Below the pieces are notes generated by a model, which saw only the letters and a list, made by a program, of their open reading frames with translations, had not been told where the DNA came from and searched no databases. Source: Neoscytalidium dimidiatum (Eukaryota > Ascomycota > Dothideomycetes > Botryosphaeriales > Botryosphaeriaceae). From it: DNA of 64,000 nt. The translations under genes were made by a program, and so were the position numbers. The stretch covers positions 2,852,001 through 2,916,000 of the forward strand of contig CM074697.1 of NCBI GenBank assembly GCA_037367355.1, in the 5' to 3' direction. Below, one piece after another: positions 1 to 12,219 of this stretch (positions are counted from its first letter, which is position 1; each line of letters begins with the position of its first letter).

Positions 1-1
1 G

Positions 2-1455
2 TGCTTCGCCCAGGCCTGGCTGGTGCAGATGGGCGACGTCTCGAGCGGCCTGTTCGTCTTCGCCATCGCGCTGCACACCTTCTTCAGCGTCGTCAAGGGC
101 CGCCAGCTGAGCTTCAGGGCGTTCTTGATCGGGACCCTGATCATTTGGGGCGTCGCCTTGTTGTTGACCGTGCTGGGACCCGCGCTGCATGGGGATAGGT
201 ATTTTACTGCGGCTGGTGCTTGGGTGAGTCTTTTCTCCTTCTCCTCTTCCTTCTTGGGTCATGATGTTTGAGTGCGGGAGGGATGTTGAGGAGAAATGAT
301 ATGATTGGTGGGGTTGTGTAATATGTGAGCCAAGTATAGGGATTGAAGCTTGATCTGAATATTCTTCGTTCATCTGTACTTGGTTGTGTGATGTATCCGG
401 AAGAGAAGGAGGCGGAGAGACAATAAAGGAGGGATGGTGAAGAAAGGGGAAAAAAAAATAAAACATGAAAAGACAGGACGAATCCGCTAACTTGCCGTCC
501 ACAGTGCTGGGCCTCCGACAAATTCGAAACCGAGCGGTTATGGCTGCACTACATGTGGATCTTCATCATCGAGTTCGGCACGCTCGTCGTCTACGCCTTC
601 ATCTTCATCTACCTCCGCAAGCAGCTCGCCAACATCATCGTCGCCTCGGCCCCGCAGACGGCCACCCAGACGAAAGTCTCGCAAGCCGCCCGCTACATGG
701 TCGTCTACCCGCTGACCTACGTGCTGCTCACGCTTCCGCTCGCCGCCGGCCGCATGGCCACGATGACGGGCCGCAACCTGCCCATCGTCTACTACTGCGT
801 CGCCGGCTCCATGATGACCAGCTGCGGCTGGGTCGACGCCCTGCTGTACACGCTGACCCGCCGCGTGCTCGTGTCCAACGAGATCGACCCGCGCAAGAAC
901 GGCAACCCGTCCTCGTCCGGCGGCCGCACCGGGTACGGCCAGAACAGCCAGCACGGCGGCGCCGGCTGGGACATCGCGTCGTTCGACGGCAAGGGCGGCG
1001 GCGCGTCGCGCGGCTTCGCCGACCACACCGTGACCATCACCGGCGGCCGCGACGCGCGCGACAGCAACTTCATCGACATGGACGCGCTGGCGTCCAAGTC
1101 CGGCAAGGTGCTCGTCAGCGAGCATCGCGTCGGCCGGTCGAAGCACAAGGCCGGCTCCGGCGGCGGCGGCGACGCGAACAGCACCGCGCATCTGACGCGC
1201 GGCCGCTCGCCCAGCACCGCGTCCGCGCGCAACAGCACGCCGCGGGGGAGCACTGATACGATTCTCGCGGGTATGGGTATGATGGGCGTGCGCGCCGAGA
1301 CGAAGGTCGAGGTGAAGGTCGAGCCCGCGGAGGGGTTCTTGCTGCCCGGGAGCGAGAGCAGCAGCGGGGCGTCGACGCCGAATTACCGCAACAAGACGAC
1401 GACGCACGTGGTCGGGAATGCGAGCGGGAGGAGAGGGTCGGGGAGTCCGTTTTGA
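2..1455 (+). CDS. G-protein-coupled receptor, Git3/cAMP-receptor-like (5' partial)
   Basis: Seven-transmembrane receptor of the fungal Git3/cAMP-receptor-like group, expected in the plasma membrane and coupled to a heterotrimeric G protein; the ligand cannot be told from sequence. The start is off the window. Exons are 2-223 and 505-1455, joined in phase 0 across a GTGAGT...CAG intron, giving 390 visible residues. The visible part begins at the conserved CFAQAW stretch near helix 3. It continues through hydrophobic helices with the family-typical stretch RYMVVYPLTYVLLTLPLA, and a serine/glycine-rich cytoplasmic tail follows. The intron falls directly after GAW, exactly as in the paralogue at 5184, so the two arose by duplication. 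Family placement (glucose-sensing Git3 class against cAMP-receptor-like class) is from remembered motifs and is less sure than the receptor call. Confidence 0.85.
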
Positions 1456-4400
1456 ACGAACGCCGGAACGCGATGAATGTTGGTAGAGTGTACGCTGGAT
1501 CGGATAAGATACTGTCTCCTTTCCTCCTTTCCTGTTTCTTTTCTTTTCACTCGTCAGAGATACCCTGGGTACCGGGTACGGCCATGTCTTTTTATTTTCT
1601 TATGTGTGCATGGGTAAGGAGTGCCAAAAAGGTGTCTTCACGAATGTTTGCGGAAAGAGTAGACTCTTTCCGATTTTATCCTCATCTCCTTTCTTTTATA
1701 GGCGCGTGTATTCCTGGATTCTCCTGATACGGCGTGCAGGGCAATGCCTTCCCTTCGAACCGGTAGCTGCGCAAGAACCGCGATGGCTGGATTGTGTCTG
1801 ATAGTGTCTTGATACGAGCGCTCTGAACAGGCAATGATTTAAGTAGTACGGGTATTAAAACCACTTTAATCTCACCCTTTACTCAATTGGAATCCTTGGC
1901 TCGAATCATGATAGCCTTGATGAGTGTCTGACTGGCGAGTTTTGTGACATTTTGGGCACTTCAATGTACATCTGCGTTGGAATTGCTGTCTGGACGCCGT
2001 TCGCATGCTTGCGTTCATCATCGCGGTGATTTGGGATGCGAAGTTTTTGGCAGCTTCCTTTGGAAAATCGCTGGCCGAGTGAATGAAATCCGTCCGTGTC
2101 TTTCCGCGAGAAGACCATCCTGATAGCGTTCTCAAGGACCAAGAGCTTGTTCTTTGGGAATAAAAAAAAGGGCTGGTGGACTGCAAAGGGCAAATTTAAC
2201 TGCTGCAAGTAAGAGCATAGCAATGATGGCACATCAGAGAACCGTTACTTAACGAATAGTCAATAAGCAAGGAGTGCAAGGGCATATCCAAAGCATGAGG
2301 GTGCTGAGACTCAACGATACAGGGCAGAGAAAAATGAGAAAGGAAGACGGAAAATATACTAAAAGCAAGTATGAGAATGCTTGCGTTAGAGATGGAAGGA
2401 ATGAAGTATGGTCTCGAGGAACACTGACCTTCAAGGGGAAAAATAGGGGGATGGATATAGATTTGCAGAGAAGTAGAGAATCAATCTGCGTGGCCAGAAT
2501 GAGCCACGGCATGTCAGTATCGGCTTTGGGCCAGTGTCACGAATGTAGGTGAAGTCCAGGACAGTCGTGGTTGGAGGAAAAAATTAACGACAGCGCAGAA
2601 GGACCAGAAAATCCAGGAAGAGCCATTCGCTAGGCGTAGTGGAAGGGATAATACTTCCCTCTCCTTTCATCAAAAAAAGAATTCCAGGTGGAACACAACG
2701 AAGCTCAATGTCGTGTCATCCTCTCCATCGATCTTCATTCAACATAGCTATTGTTAGTAGACTTAGTCTTCGTGTTGCTATTGCGATGAGGCCCGCATAA
2801 GCTCTCTATCATCAAATTCGAATATTGAAGTTCTCCGAGCGCCGAAGTCTACTCATCTACCATGATCCCCGGCTCAAATGCCGTGAAGCACCATCCGCGG
2901 AACGCGCCGTCACGCCTGACTCGGGCCAGCCGCGGAAGCTGCAGAATTCGGGATAGCCAAAACGCTGGGCAGCAATAAGACGGACGGACCCTGACATGAT
3001 GTGCAATCATCTCGGCAACGGTCCACATTGACCCAGTATCGGACAATTTGTCAGACGCCTGTGCGGTGCGGCTGTGAACAAAGGTCGTTGTGTCAGCGGT
3101 TGAGAAAATTGCCCCATGCTCCGATCTTTGGTAGAGAGTGGGCGGGGGACGATACCGTTGCCGAATAGGATCCCGGCGGCAAAGGGGATGAGCACGATAT
3201 CGTCTCAGCAAAAAGGTACATGGGTTTATGATACGCGTTCGGAGCTTCTGAAGCGTGAGCTGCGAGACCAGGGTCGGTGGGGACAGGTGCGAGCAGGTTC
3301 GTAAACCCTTGTTAAACCTCTGTGAGAATTGGGTCAACTACCTTTGAGAGCAGACGGGAACGGAAGGCTGCAGCAACGGCAATCGGATCATTGATGCATC
3401 GACGGCTGGTTGTTCACAGATTTGTCCATGCAGCACCCAGAGAGCGGGAGGAGCAAGGCCTGGAACGATGGATCCCAAAGGGCCTCAATGGCTAGACAAC
3501 AGATTAGATGGTATGCTATGGTGAGCATTTCCTAGGTGCTGCAGGGCCCGATCGTCGGGTGTCGACTCGTGTCTCGGTTTATCACGGTAATCGTGATAGC
3601 TCAAGTCCGTTTCGCCGTCGGCGGGTGGAATTTATCCAAGCGGAAACATCCATTATTGCTGTATATTGGGAACCTCTGAGCGGGGGCGCCAAGATGGTTC
3701 GTGAGATCAACGTGAGGTGTATTGCATTTACAGTAGACTGGCTGCGGTGCAGTTTTGGGCAGCGAACAAGCTGCCCTGGTCGGAGTAAAGATCGGTAAGG
3801 AACCGCGCCGGCCCGCCCGGGTAGGCATTGATGTCGATACCGATCGAAGAGGGTTAGGAGTGACAGGCCGGGATTGCGCGGCTCAATGGGGCTCAACATT
3901 GCCACACGCCCTCAGCATTGATGGGCACCACGATGCAGAAATTTGTCGTCTTCGAGTTGAAAGCGAAATAAAGCAGGCAGACAGCGGCGAGGCAAAGCTC
4001 CGTAGAGGTCCATCGGGAGCGGCTCCAGGGCGCAAGGCGTTTGAGCAGACGGCCGATCTGAAACGGAAGGTGATGGGCAGCTCAGCTGGATATGCTTTGG
4101 GGGTGAAACAACAGACGGCTGCGGCTGGGCCCTGTGGCCTGCCTCAGCGCGGTGCCTCGTACCGTAACGGCGGAGAGGGGGCGGAGAGGTAGGTGTGGGA
4201 GGGTGCGGGGCCAGAGCAGAGCGCGGAGGCCGCAAACGGCGCTACGTCCGATGGCTTGAGAGTTGGGCTGAGGATGGAGATGGGATGGAGATGAGGCCGG
4301 CGAGTCAAAAGGCGCACTGGCAGAGCGCCGAGCCACGTGCTGCTCCGCCCACTCAACACCAGCCAGCTCGCTTCCACCGCCGCAAACCAACCACCTGCCA

Positions 4401-5183
4401 ACCCATGCTGCTTCCAGACTCGTCCCTTTGCTCCATGAATCGGGAGCCCGCCCCAGCTCCGTGCTAAGCTTAATCCATCCGCCCGCCGCTGAAGGCTCCC
4501 GCTGTCACCAGCCGCCTTGTTGCGCCTTGTCTTCGAGCTAAGTCCGCCCGCAGGCAAAAGTATCCTCACGGGCCGTCTGCCTGTTGCTGGCGTGTCTTCT
4601 ACGGGCATTCCGTAAGATGACAGCCGTGCCTCCCGATGGGAGAAGCATCGCCACTCGTACCATGCCGCAAGCCAGCAGCACCATCATGCTTGGCACCCAC
4701 GGCGAACCCGCACCTTTGCTCTATTCTGGAGCCGTGCCCCGCCTAAACCCGGCATCACAAGTCATGATCATGCCCAGCTTCAGCCAGGGTCCAGCGCGAG
4801 CGCCAGATGCTGCTCGCACGAGCACCATTGCCATCAAATGGCGCCCTCCGCCAATTGGCGTCTCCGGTCGACGCGTCCATCGTAGGGCTCGCAACCACTG
4901 GCCCACAGGGTTTACCCGCCTTCTGCGTGCGCCTGCCTGTGTAGAAGCCTTTCTTAGTTTCTGATCAGACCAATCTTAGGGATAAGCATCTTGGTGGCTT
5001 AACCGGCGCGCTGGCCTCACGCGACTCGCCTTGGATTTACCCATGTAGTCCCACTGCCCATCGTCTCCGCTGAATCCTACATATGGAGAGCCCGCCACTC
5101 CCGTCTCGGCGTTTGACCTTTCCCTTGCGTGTACACCAAGACCCGGATTTCCCTTTCCCTTCCATATTGTCTTTACTGTTGCT
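1456..5183. other. Intergenic region between the two receptor genes
   Basis: No convincing gene. The open frames are short, overlap on both strands and show no recognisable domain or plausible exon chain. The last part is CT-rich and leads into the start of the second receptor, so it probably holds its promoter and leader. Confidence 0.5.
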
Positions 5184-6568
5184 ATGGCTCTCGATGTATC
5201 GCAGCTGCCTCCCGACTCAGCCACTCTTTCACCTCTGCCCGACACCATCAACAAAGGCCTTAGAGCCATTGTTGCGCTCAGCCTCATCTCTCTCATCACA
5301 ACCTTCCTACTACTCGTCAGCCTTGGCCGTAATCTCTTCTTCAAGTGGCGAAAACGGGCGCATGGCGTCCAAAACCAGTTCCTTTTCCTCATCTTCAACC
5401 TCCTACTTGCCGACTTTCAGCAAGCCGTTGCCTTTTTCATCAATATTGAATGGCTTTTCCGCGACGAGATCAAAGTCGGTACTACTTCATGCTTCGCTCA
5501 AGGATGGTTCGTGTCCATAGGGGACCTCGCAAGTGGCTGGTGGGCTGTTGCAATCGGCCTTCACACCTTCTCATGCGTAGCCCTTGGTCATAAGATGAGT
5601 CCATACTCTTTCTACAGCACCTGCGCAATCATTTGGGCGCTGGTGTTCGTGGCCGGCGTGGTCGGCATAGTAACGCATCCTGATGACCTCTATGTCCGAG
5701 CTGGTGCTTGGGTGAGTCTTGTAGACATCATCACTATGGATCACGCTGACTGTTGCCCAAGTGCTGGATCAATTCTGCCTACCCCCGTCTCCGACTGTGG
5801 CTGCATTACTTCTGGATATTCGTCGCCGAATTCGGAACTGTCTTCCTCTACGGCACACTCTACTACATCATCCGCAGGCGCATCAAGAACAACCATTTCC
5901 GGTGCCCCAACAAGTCCGCAAAAGCCAGCCAGGCTGCCTACATGATGGTCGTCTACCCCCTCGTCTACGTCGTATGCACACTACCCCTCGCCTCCGCCCG
6001 TCTTCAGAGCATCGTGGGCAAAGAACCCAGCCTCGCACACCTGTGCCTCGCCGGCGCCATGATCACCAGCAACGGCTGGCTCGACGTCCTCGTCTTCTGC
6101 CTCACCCGCGAAGTCTTCATATTCTCCGACGAGCCCCCGGCAGACGACAGCTCCCAGGTCGAGGCCGACATCATCGACACCTTCCAGTCCTCGTTCCCTT
6201 TCTGGAAGAATCGCCAGCATTTCGGCACCACCACTACCATCGAAGCCGGCAACGGCCGGCGCTCCGGTGGCCGCGGCGCCCGGAGTAGCCGGAACGGCCG
6301 GAGCAGTAAGGTCTTCACCTTTGAGAGGTGTGCGAACAAGCTGATCAGACAAGGGAGCACCGAGCGTCTGGTCTCGGATATCCAGAGGCCCCCTCCTGTG
6401 CTGAAAGTCAATACGGAGACGACCGTCGTCGTGCGTAGTGAGCCGATGGAGTTGAACGATATCGCGGGCGTCACGCATGCGAAGAATAAGTTGCGGGCGG
6501 TCGAGAAGGAGAGGCTCAGTTTTGATACCAAAGGGAGCAGTAACCCGACGCATGATGAGTTTCCTTGA
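5184..6568 (+). CDS. G-protein-coupled receptor, Git3/cAMP-receptor-like (complete)
   Basis: Complete paralogue of the partial receptor at the window start. Exons are 5184-5711 and 5762-6568 with a 50-base GTGAGT...AAG intron, giving 444 residues. The first ATG of the frame is used: it precedes helix 1 (ALSLISLITTFLLLVSLG), with an extracellular N terminus of about 25 residues. The helix 2 region has NQFLFLIFNLLLADFQQAV, helix 3 follows CFAQGWFVSIGD, and helices 6-7 lie around YMMVVYPLVYVVCTLPLAS and GAMITSNGWLDVLVF. The cytoplasmic tail is about 140 residues. The role is inferred as nutrient or cAMP-like signalling through a G-alpha protein; no ligand-specific residue is recognisable. The tail differs strongly from the neighbouring paralogue, which suggests the two copies have diverged in coupling or regulation. 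Confidence 0.88.
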
Positions 6569-7576
6569 TCTTTGATTCGGCCACGGGAGCATATATTTGG
6601 ATGAAATCTGTCATTGGGTGGCGTTTTGATTCCCCTTTTCAGTGATAGCATAGATACCAGTAGAGGAACCACGGAAACGGCTTTTCATAGGTCATAGTTT
6701 GAGGATTTTGTAACACACAGATCATATCCTATTTCAGTAGCTTGAAATGGAGATGTAGCGGTATGAGACGGTCAGAGACCAAAACCCCGCTTATTAAAAT
6801 GCAGCCGTTTCATTCTTCAACCAATCAGTTTCTACATTTCAGGATACTGCAACGATCAAAGGGGGATGAGAAGAGCTGGTGACGGGGTTGGCGCGGAAAG
6901 CTAATGTATCTTTCATCTATTCCATACCCGCTACAGATGCCCATTCGGCTATCCCGATCACACAATTATCTGATCATCTGTGCTTTGGTCATGATCAAAC
7001 GAAGATCCTTCCATAGTCTATGTCCTAAACACAAAATCTCGTATCCATTTCTGTCGTCGGTCAGCCTCACATCGCATCCTGGTTCACCCTCATTGTATAG
7101 ATCTTGACATCTTGTTTTCTTTGCGTTGCGTCGTCAGCCCGCACTCTCTTCGTGCAATTCGTTCCGACAGTTGCACCAATCAAGTGCGGGCTCGGCGCTC
7201 GCCACAGCTGTCATCACCCCTGATCACTTCCGAAAATCTGATCAAGCACTGATCGGACGCCACTTTCCACATCTTTCCCCCGTCTTATACAAACAGTTTG
7301 ACGACTCTCATGTGGAAAAAAAAACTGTTGCGGAGACCCTCAACCTCGCTTATCTTTAAGTCACGTGTGAGCCACCCCTGTACACCCACTTCACCCTTTT
7401 CGGAACCCCAACTTCCCAAGCGCCCTGTCTATGAAATGCCGAGGTAAAGGGAAGCGAGTTTTCAATTCCTACGCCGCTCATTAAGCGAGAAACTTTCTTT
7501 CTTGTTTGTAAGTTCAACATAATGTCCTTTTGCCACCTCAAACGTTCAATAATGCCAGAATTTCATTCCGCATCTT
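6569..7576. other. Intergenic, no gene seen
   Basis: AT-richer than its surroundings, with only short overlapping frames. It holds the 3' end of the receptor transcript and the upstream region of the tRNA gene. Confidence 0.5.
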
Positions 7577-7670
7577 GGCCTAATGGTCTAGAGGTATGAT
7601 TCCTGCTTTGGGAAAGCTTCTAGGAGTCCTAAAATGCAGGAGGTCCCGCGTTCGAATCGCGGTTAGGCCC
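7577..7670 (+). tRNA. tRNA-Pro (anticodon TGG) with a 22-base anticodon-loop intron
   Basis: Exons are 7577-7612 and 7635-7670, which join to 72 nt. The acceptor stem GGCCTAA pairs with TTAGGCC at 7663-7669. The D-arm is the proline-type TGGTCTAGAGGTATGA, which serves as box A. The anticodon stem CCTGC pairs with GCAGG around loop TTTGGG. The canonical intron sits one base 3' of the anticodon, at 7613-7634. The T-loop box B GTTCGAATC is intact. A run of T at 7677-7682 is a normal Pol III terminator. This gene has only the standard intron and is the reference for the unusual proline tRNAs further along. Confidence 0.95.
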
Positions 7671-8656
7671 CAAGAAATTTTTTGATGATTTTTAAGCTGT
7701 TTCTTTTGCCCTTGCTTGGATTTCAAGGCAGCATGCGATTCTGCATGCGAACTTACGTATCTCGCAATTGCATAAGGCATATTGGCCCAGGGACTTGAAA
7801 ATTTCGACTCAGATGCGCCTCCCCGCAGGTAGCCCCTGAACTCCATGGTGTTGGGAACCACGTCCGTGTAGCTTATACAGAAACTTCTAAGAAAGTTGGG
7901 ACATGAATTCTGCCTTGTTGGCTTGTTTTTGCAACATTATGACGCCGGGTACAGCAAGCATTACAGTTACAAAAACCCTTTCCGGGTCGGCTAAAGTGGA
8001 TTTAAGTGTTTCGTGTAATAAGTAAAATATACACTTAGATAACCACTCCCACTATCCAAGAGTAGCTGTTCTCGCTGCTTTAATACGATTGGAACTGATT
8101 TCGAAAGCTAATACTCCGGGATCAAAAAAAGGTTCATGATATCAAGCGTGGTTTGCGCTACTCTCTGTCTTTTTAGGAAAAGGGGAAAGAAAATTGCACA
8201 TACTCAAAGCAGCTTGACGAAAGCTAATATCTTATGCTAACTTATTTGGCTCAATATGCAAAAGGGAAGAGCGAAACCTATCTACTTATTCAGAAAGACG
8301 TGTGTGTATGATACGATTTCGAACGATCTCTAGTGCACACCGAAGCTATCACTCTCCTAGCCGGTTCAATGGAGTATACTGCAAAACACTCTATGAGCTG
8401 CGCAGGAGGTTCAAGTGGACAAATTCTGGATTGGCCGTCTTCTGGTTGTCCTACGTTGACTTGATTACAGGACCCTGGAGATAATTCACGGACAACCACG
8501 CGTATTCAGAATGAGGATCCAAGAATATTATCTAGAATGCATTCCCCCTGGCCTCGAAACAACGAAAGAGATGAGTTTGCCCCGCAGTGCAACGATAAAA
8601 GTCCCGAAACCCCTCCATGCACGTGTTATTTCCCTGCCAACCTAAATCGAAACCTA
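7671..8656. other. Intergenic, no gene seen
   Basis: AT-rich stretch with no credible ORF, between the tRNA gene and the 3' end of the minus-strand UFL1-like gene. Confidence 0.5.
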
Positions 8657-10911
8657 TCAAAACCCCCACGCCTCCGCCGCCATCTTCCTCATCTCGTCCT
8701 TTTCCGCATCCCCAACTGTCCCGGCCTTCACCAAATCCTTCAACTCCTCTATCCTCCTCACTACTGCCTCATCCGCTCCAGCGTTTCCCCCTTTCAACAG
8801 TTTCACCACCTTCGGCGCAAACTTCCCCGTCGCATACACCACTCCCTCCGCGTGTTTCGCCCACAACACAACGACCAACGTCAAAAATAGTCTCGGTGCA
8901 TCCCCATCCTTCTGCATCCCCTTCACCATATCCCTCACAAACCCGGCCTTCCTCACCTCCAAGTCGCCCGGCGCCGGCACCTCCATCTTCGCGGCGAACT
9001 TCGCCAACGATGCCCTCACCGCCGCGACGCCGGCCTCGCCGGTCTGCGCCGCGGCCTGCGGCTCGCCCAACGCGGCCACCAGCTTCTTGACGTTGCGGCG
9101 CGCGCGGGCGCTGCGGACGAGGCCCTTCGCCTCCGCGCGGGCCACGGCGTCGGGCACGAGGTCGCGGACGACGTAGTCGCGGAGCAGGTCGAGCAGCTGG
9201 GCGCGGAGCTTCGGCTCGGGGACGGCGCCGGCGCCGGCGGCGTGCAGCTCGACGCGCGCGGCGACGCGGTCGTGCCAGAAGGCGGCGAGCTGGGCGTCGG
9301 CCTGGGCCTCGAGCGCGGCGACGGTGGCGTTGAAGGTGGCCTTGGCGGCGCCGTCGCAGGAGCAGCGCAGCAGGATGGGGAGCAGCGGCGCGGGCAGGGC
9401 GAGCGACTCCGCCGCGGGTGCCAGGACGGCCGCCGTGTCGAGGTTCTGCTGCAGGTCGGATTCCGGGAGCGTGGCGCTGTGCGTCCAGAGGTGCTGGGCG
9501 TGCGTGCGGACGGCCGTGGCGAAGGCGGCTTGGATGGTTTGGAAGAACTCGATGGCGATCAAGTACGGGAAGAGGCCTTCGGAGACGACGGACGTTTCCT
9601 CCTCGCGGCGCACGGTGGCGAGGATGGCGGTATGGGCGGCAGCTGCCGCTTCGCGGGCGGCGCTCGGGGAGAGGTCGCTGAATGGGTCCTGGGCTCTGGG
9701 TGTGAGGAGGGTTTACGGGTTGAGGATTGGGAGGTGATGAGTGGCTTACGCTGACGTTGACGATGGATTTATCCTGTAAAGTTTGGAGCAGGTTCCCTAC
9801 GGCGCGCTCGTGCCATGCCTTTGAGACAGCCGTGTCGAAGAAAATGAGGACGTCATCGGCGTGGTTGCTGTGGATGTATCGTTCTGCTGCGCTGATATCT
9901 GGATACTGCTCCGGCATCAGATCAACCAGCCACTGGAGGCTGCACGAAGGTATGGAGCCGTCAGCAAGCCCTGCCAGCTTCTCGTCTCGCTGGCGCTTGA
10001 GATAAGTGGATGGTATGAACTCCACCGTGCCTTCAGTGGTGTTGAATCGCCCGTCAAAATCTGGGCCAAGTCTCTCTACGATGAGCTCCAAGAAAGGCGT
10101 TGGTAACACACCATCTTGGGGGACACTCTCAGGACTGAAGAATGCGTCAGCAGATTGCATAGCTTCCGGCAACGGAAAAACATACACGCCCTCTTCCTGT
10201 GCTTCTTGGAAAGCGGCCTGTGCATCAAGAACAAGTCCATCCAGATATGATGGAGAGAAAATGATGGCCTTGCGGATCTCCCTTGAATCGCTGGTCTGGG
10301 GATGTAGAGCCAATCTTGGTAAGTCTTCGTCCTCGCCCTTGGCACCGTAGCGGTTCATCGAAATAAGCTTGTGGATACTCTCAAGAGCGAGGTTGTTTGC
10401 TATGGCAACACCTGCAGCATAAACTACGCGCCCTTCGACCAGCTCCTTGAGATTTTCCTGCAGGCGATCTGCCTCAGCCCTGTTGGTCCCAGGTCAGATA
10501 GGCTCAGCAGTAGAGATAGCGGGGGAAAAAAGGAAGAGCCAAGGACGTACTTGGAAATGACGGCTTGTCCATCGGTGCTTAAGAGGACTTCAGCCTTAGG
10601 ATCCCTGACTAGTGCGGCAAGCTCATCCTTGGGAATATCGAAGGAGGTTGCCAGTTGAGATAACGGAAGCCGTCCCTCACCCTCTTCGGTCTTGTTAGGT
10701 CTTGAAGGATAAGAGTTGTCGAGATGAACTCACCGGACTCAATAGTCTCACTTAATTTCTGCAAGAGAACGTCTGACCTGAGGAAACCGTCCCCGGAGAC
10801 GCTGGGGACGAGGCGGACCTCCTGCTCAGACGAAGGAAACGCATGGGTACTGGCACTAGGAAAGGCGAGGGCGAGCTCGCGCATCTCATCTAGAGAGAAG
10901 ATAGCAGACAT
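8657..10911 (-). CDS. UFL1: UFL1-like protein (E3 UFM1-protein ligase family)
   Basis: Four exons on the minus strand: 10734-10911, 10551-10683, 9750-10479 and 8657-9688, giving 690 residues. The introns have GTGAGT, GTACGT and GTAAGC donors. By eye the protein follows animal UFL1 nearly end to end from about UFL1 residue 95. RLPLSQLATSFDIP matches the winged-helix segment around TISELCKTYDLP. TVEFIPSTYLKRQRDEKLAG matches the stretch starting AVFVPDIY, and a C-terminal helical stretch near LFLTLVVVLWAKHAEGVVYA matches the UFL1 C terminus. UFL1 with DDRGK1 and CDK5RAP3 transfers UFM1 to ribosomal uL24 at the ER. The N-terminal segment used by animal UFL1 to pair with DDRGK1 appears short or absent. 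Exon 4 is very alanine-rich. UFM1, UBA5 and DDRGK1 genes are not in the window, so an active pathway is not shown. Confidence 0.68.
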
Positions 10912-11497
10912 GGTGGGAAGCTAGTGGTCTAGAATGGAAATTTACGGTGGGCCTTTCAAGTTCATGGAGCAGGTAGAGGCTGGCTGGTGGTGGTCCGGGG
11001 GTTATCTCTCGGTTATAGCCGAAAGGGGGAGGGTGAATTCGGGCGGACATACAAGAAACAGGCAGTGTCAATAAGGCAGCACAAATGGGCGACGATCGGC
11101 TGCAAAGGCCAGACAACGCTCTGTTGCGAGATTGATGGGCGTGAGGCGGACGGAAAAAAGTGGCGGCAACAATTAATGCAGGCGAGATCTAGCGTTCGCA
11201 CAATTGCAGGACGAGCGCGGCGCACATGACCAGAGATGGAGCCTGAGGATACAGGACTGAGCAATGCATGAGCAAGAGCATGTCCGTGGATATGTAGCCA
11301 GCAGGATGACTCACGGAGAAGGAGGTGGTTGTGACAGCAGCGGGAAGGCCACTGGCACGCGTCTGCAAATGGCCGGCTCATCTCCGGTCTCGCACGCGCC
11401 GCCCGCAATTCCAACGGGAAGCACTGCAACACCATCACCGCCCAGCCCATCATCCTCACGCCCGCGACGCCGCCTTGCCCCATCGCCATTGCCCAGC
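10912..11497. promoter_or_regulatory. Divergent intergenic region between the UFL1-like gene and mrp2
   Basis: The two genes point away from each other, so this 586-base stretch should carry both promoters. No specific regulator site could be assigned. Confidence 0.45.
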
Positions 11498-12079
11498 ATG
11501 TCGCAGTTCCGAGCTGCCCGCCTTGATCTGGGCTGCTTCGTCAACGCCCGCAACATTCGCGACCACACCAAGCGCAAGGTCTTCGCCGAGTTCGAGCCCG
11601 AGAGGTCCGCCACACCTGCCCATCTGCGCCTCAACGTTGCGACTTCGTGCACGTCATACTGCATTCAACTGCAACGCTAATCCGTCTTCTCGTCCAGACA
11701 AGCGCTGCGGTACATCATCCGCAACACCACCTTGCCTCAGCGTGTCCGCGCCCAAGCTCAGCTCGAGCTCACCCAGATGCACGCCTATACCCGCTCCACG
11801 CAGTTCAAGAATAGGTGTATAATGGGTGGTAAGGGAAGGGGTATTATGAGTGACTTCAGAATGGGCAGAGTAAGTGGCTATCGCTATATATCCGTCCTCC
11901 GCGACCCTGCTGGTCTGGACACAACCTGCTTTTAGGATGTCGGAGACCTTGAGACGGCCCGTGGTCGGGAATTCTCCTTTGAGAGAGGATGCATTAGCTG
12001 ACCTGAGCGCTCGCAGTACCAATTCCGCGTCAATGCTCTAGCTGGTAATATTCCCGGCGTCAAGAAAGCCAGCTGGTAG
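11498..12079 (+). CDS. mrp2: Mitochondrial small-subunit ribosomal protein uS14m (Mrp2)
   Basis: Structural protein of the mitochondrial ribosome small subunit, 113 residues, close to the usual length. Exons are 11498-11604, 11698-11869 and 12017-12079. The protein ends with the family hallmark: GGKGRGIMSDFRMGR at the end of exon 2, then YQFRVNALAGNIPGVKKASW in exon 3. The central block NRCIMGGKGRGI is the uS14 signature region. Intron 2 has a GTAAGT donor. Intron 1 has an unusual GTCCGC donor, but with the branch CTAAT near its 3' end it gives the right frame and the conserved ERQALRYIIRN junction. The start is the only ATG that leads into the conserved N terminus. Confidence 0.93.
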
Positions 12080-12184
12080 ACGGTGGATCATGAGGGAAAC
12101 ACATTTTTACACTTCTCTACTCCGACTCGGTGTTTGCGGACGAGAAGATACACAGGGCATTGTATGGCGTTTGGGAGGCTTTCC

Positions 12185-12219
12185 TTTTTTTTTTTTTGTG
12201 TGTGTGTGTGTGTGTGTGT
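12185..12219 (+). repeat. Poly-T tract followed by a GT microsatellite
   Basis: Thirteen T (12185-12197) followed by about 11 GT units (12198-12219), just 3' of the uS14m gene. Confidence 0.95.

Noticed and set aside
465..1407. Long open frames overlapping the first receptor gene on both strands
   Set aside because: GC-rich shadows of the receptor exon. The receptor frame has family motifs and a conserved intron; these do not.
2849..4608. Several 100-160-codon frames on both strands between the receptor genes
   Set aside because: They overlap one another, have no domain, and no consistent splice chain joins them.
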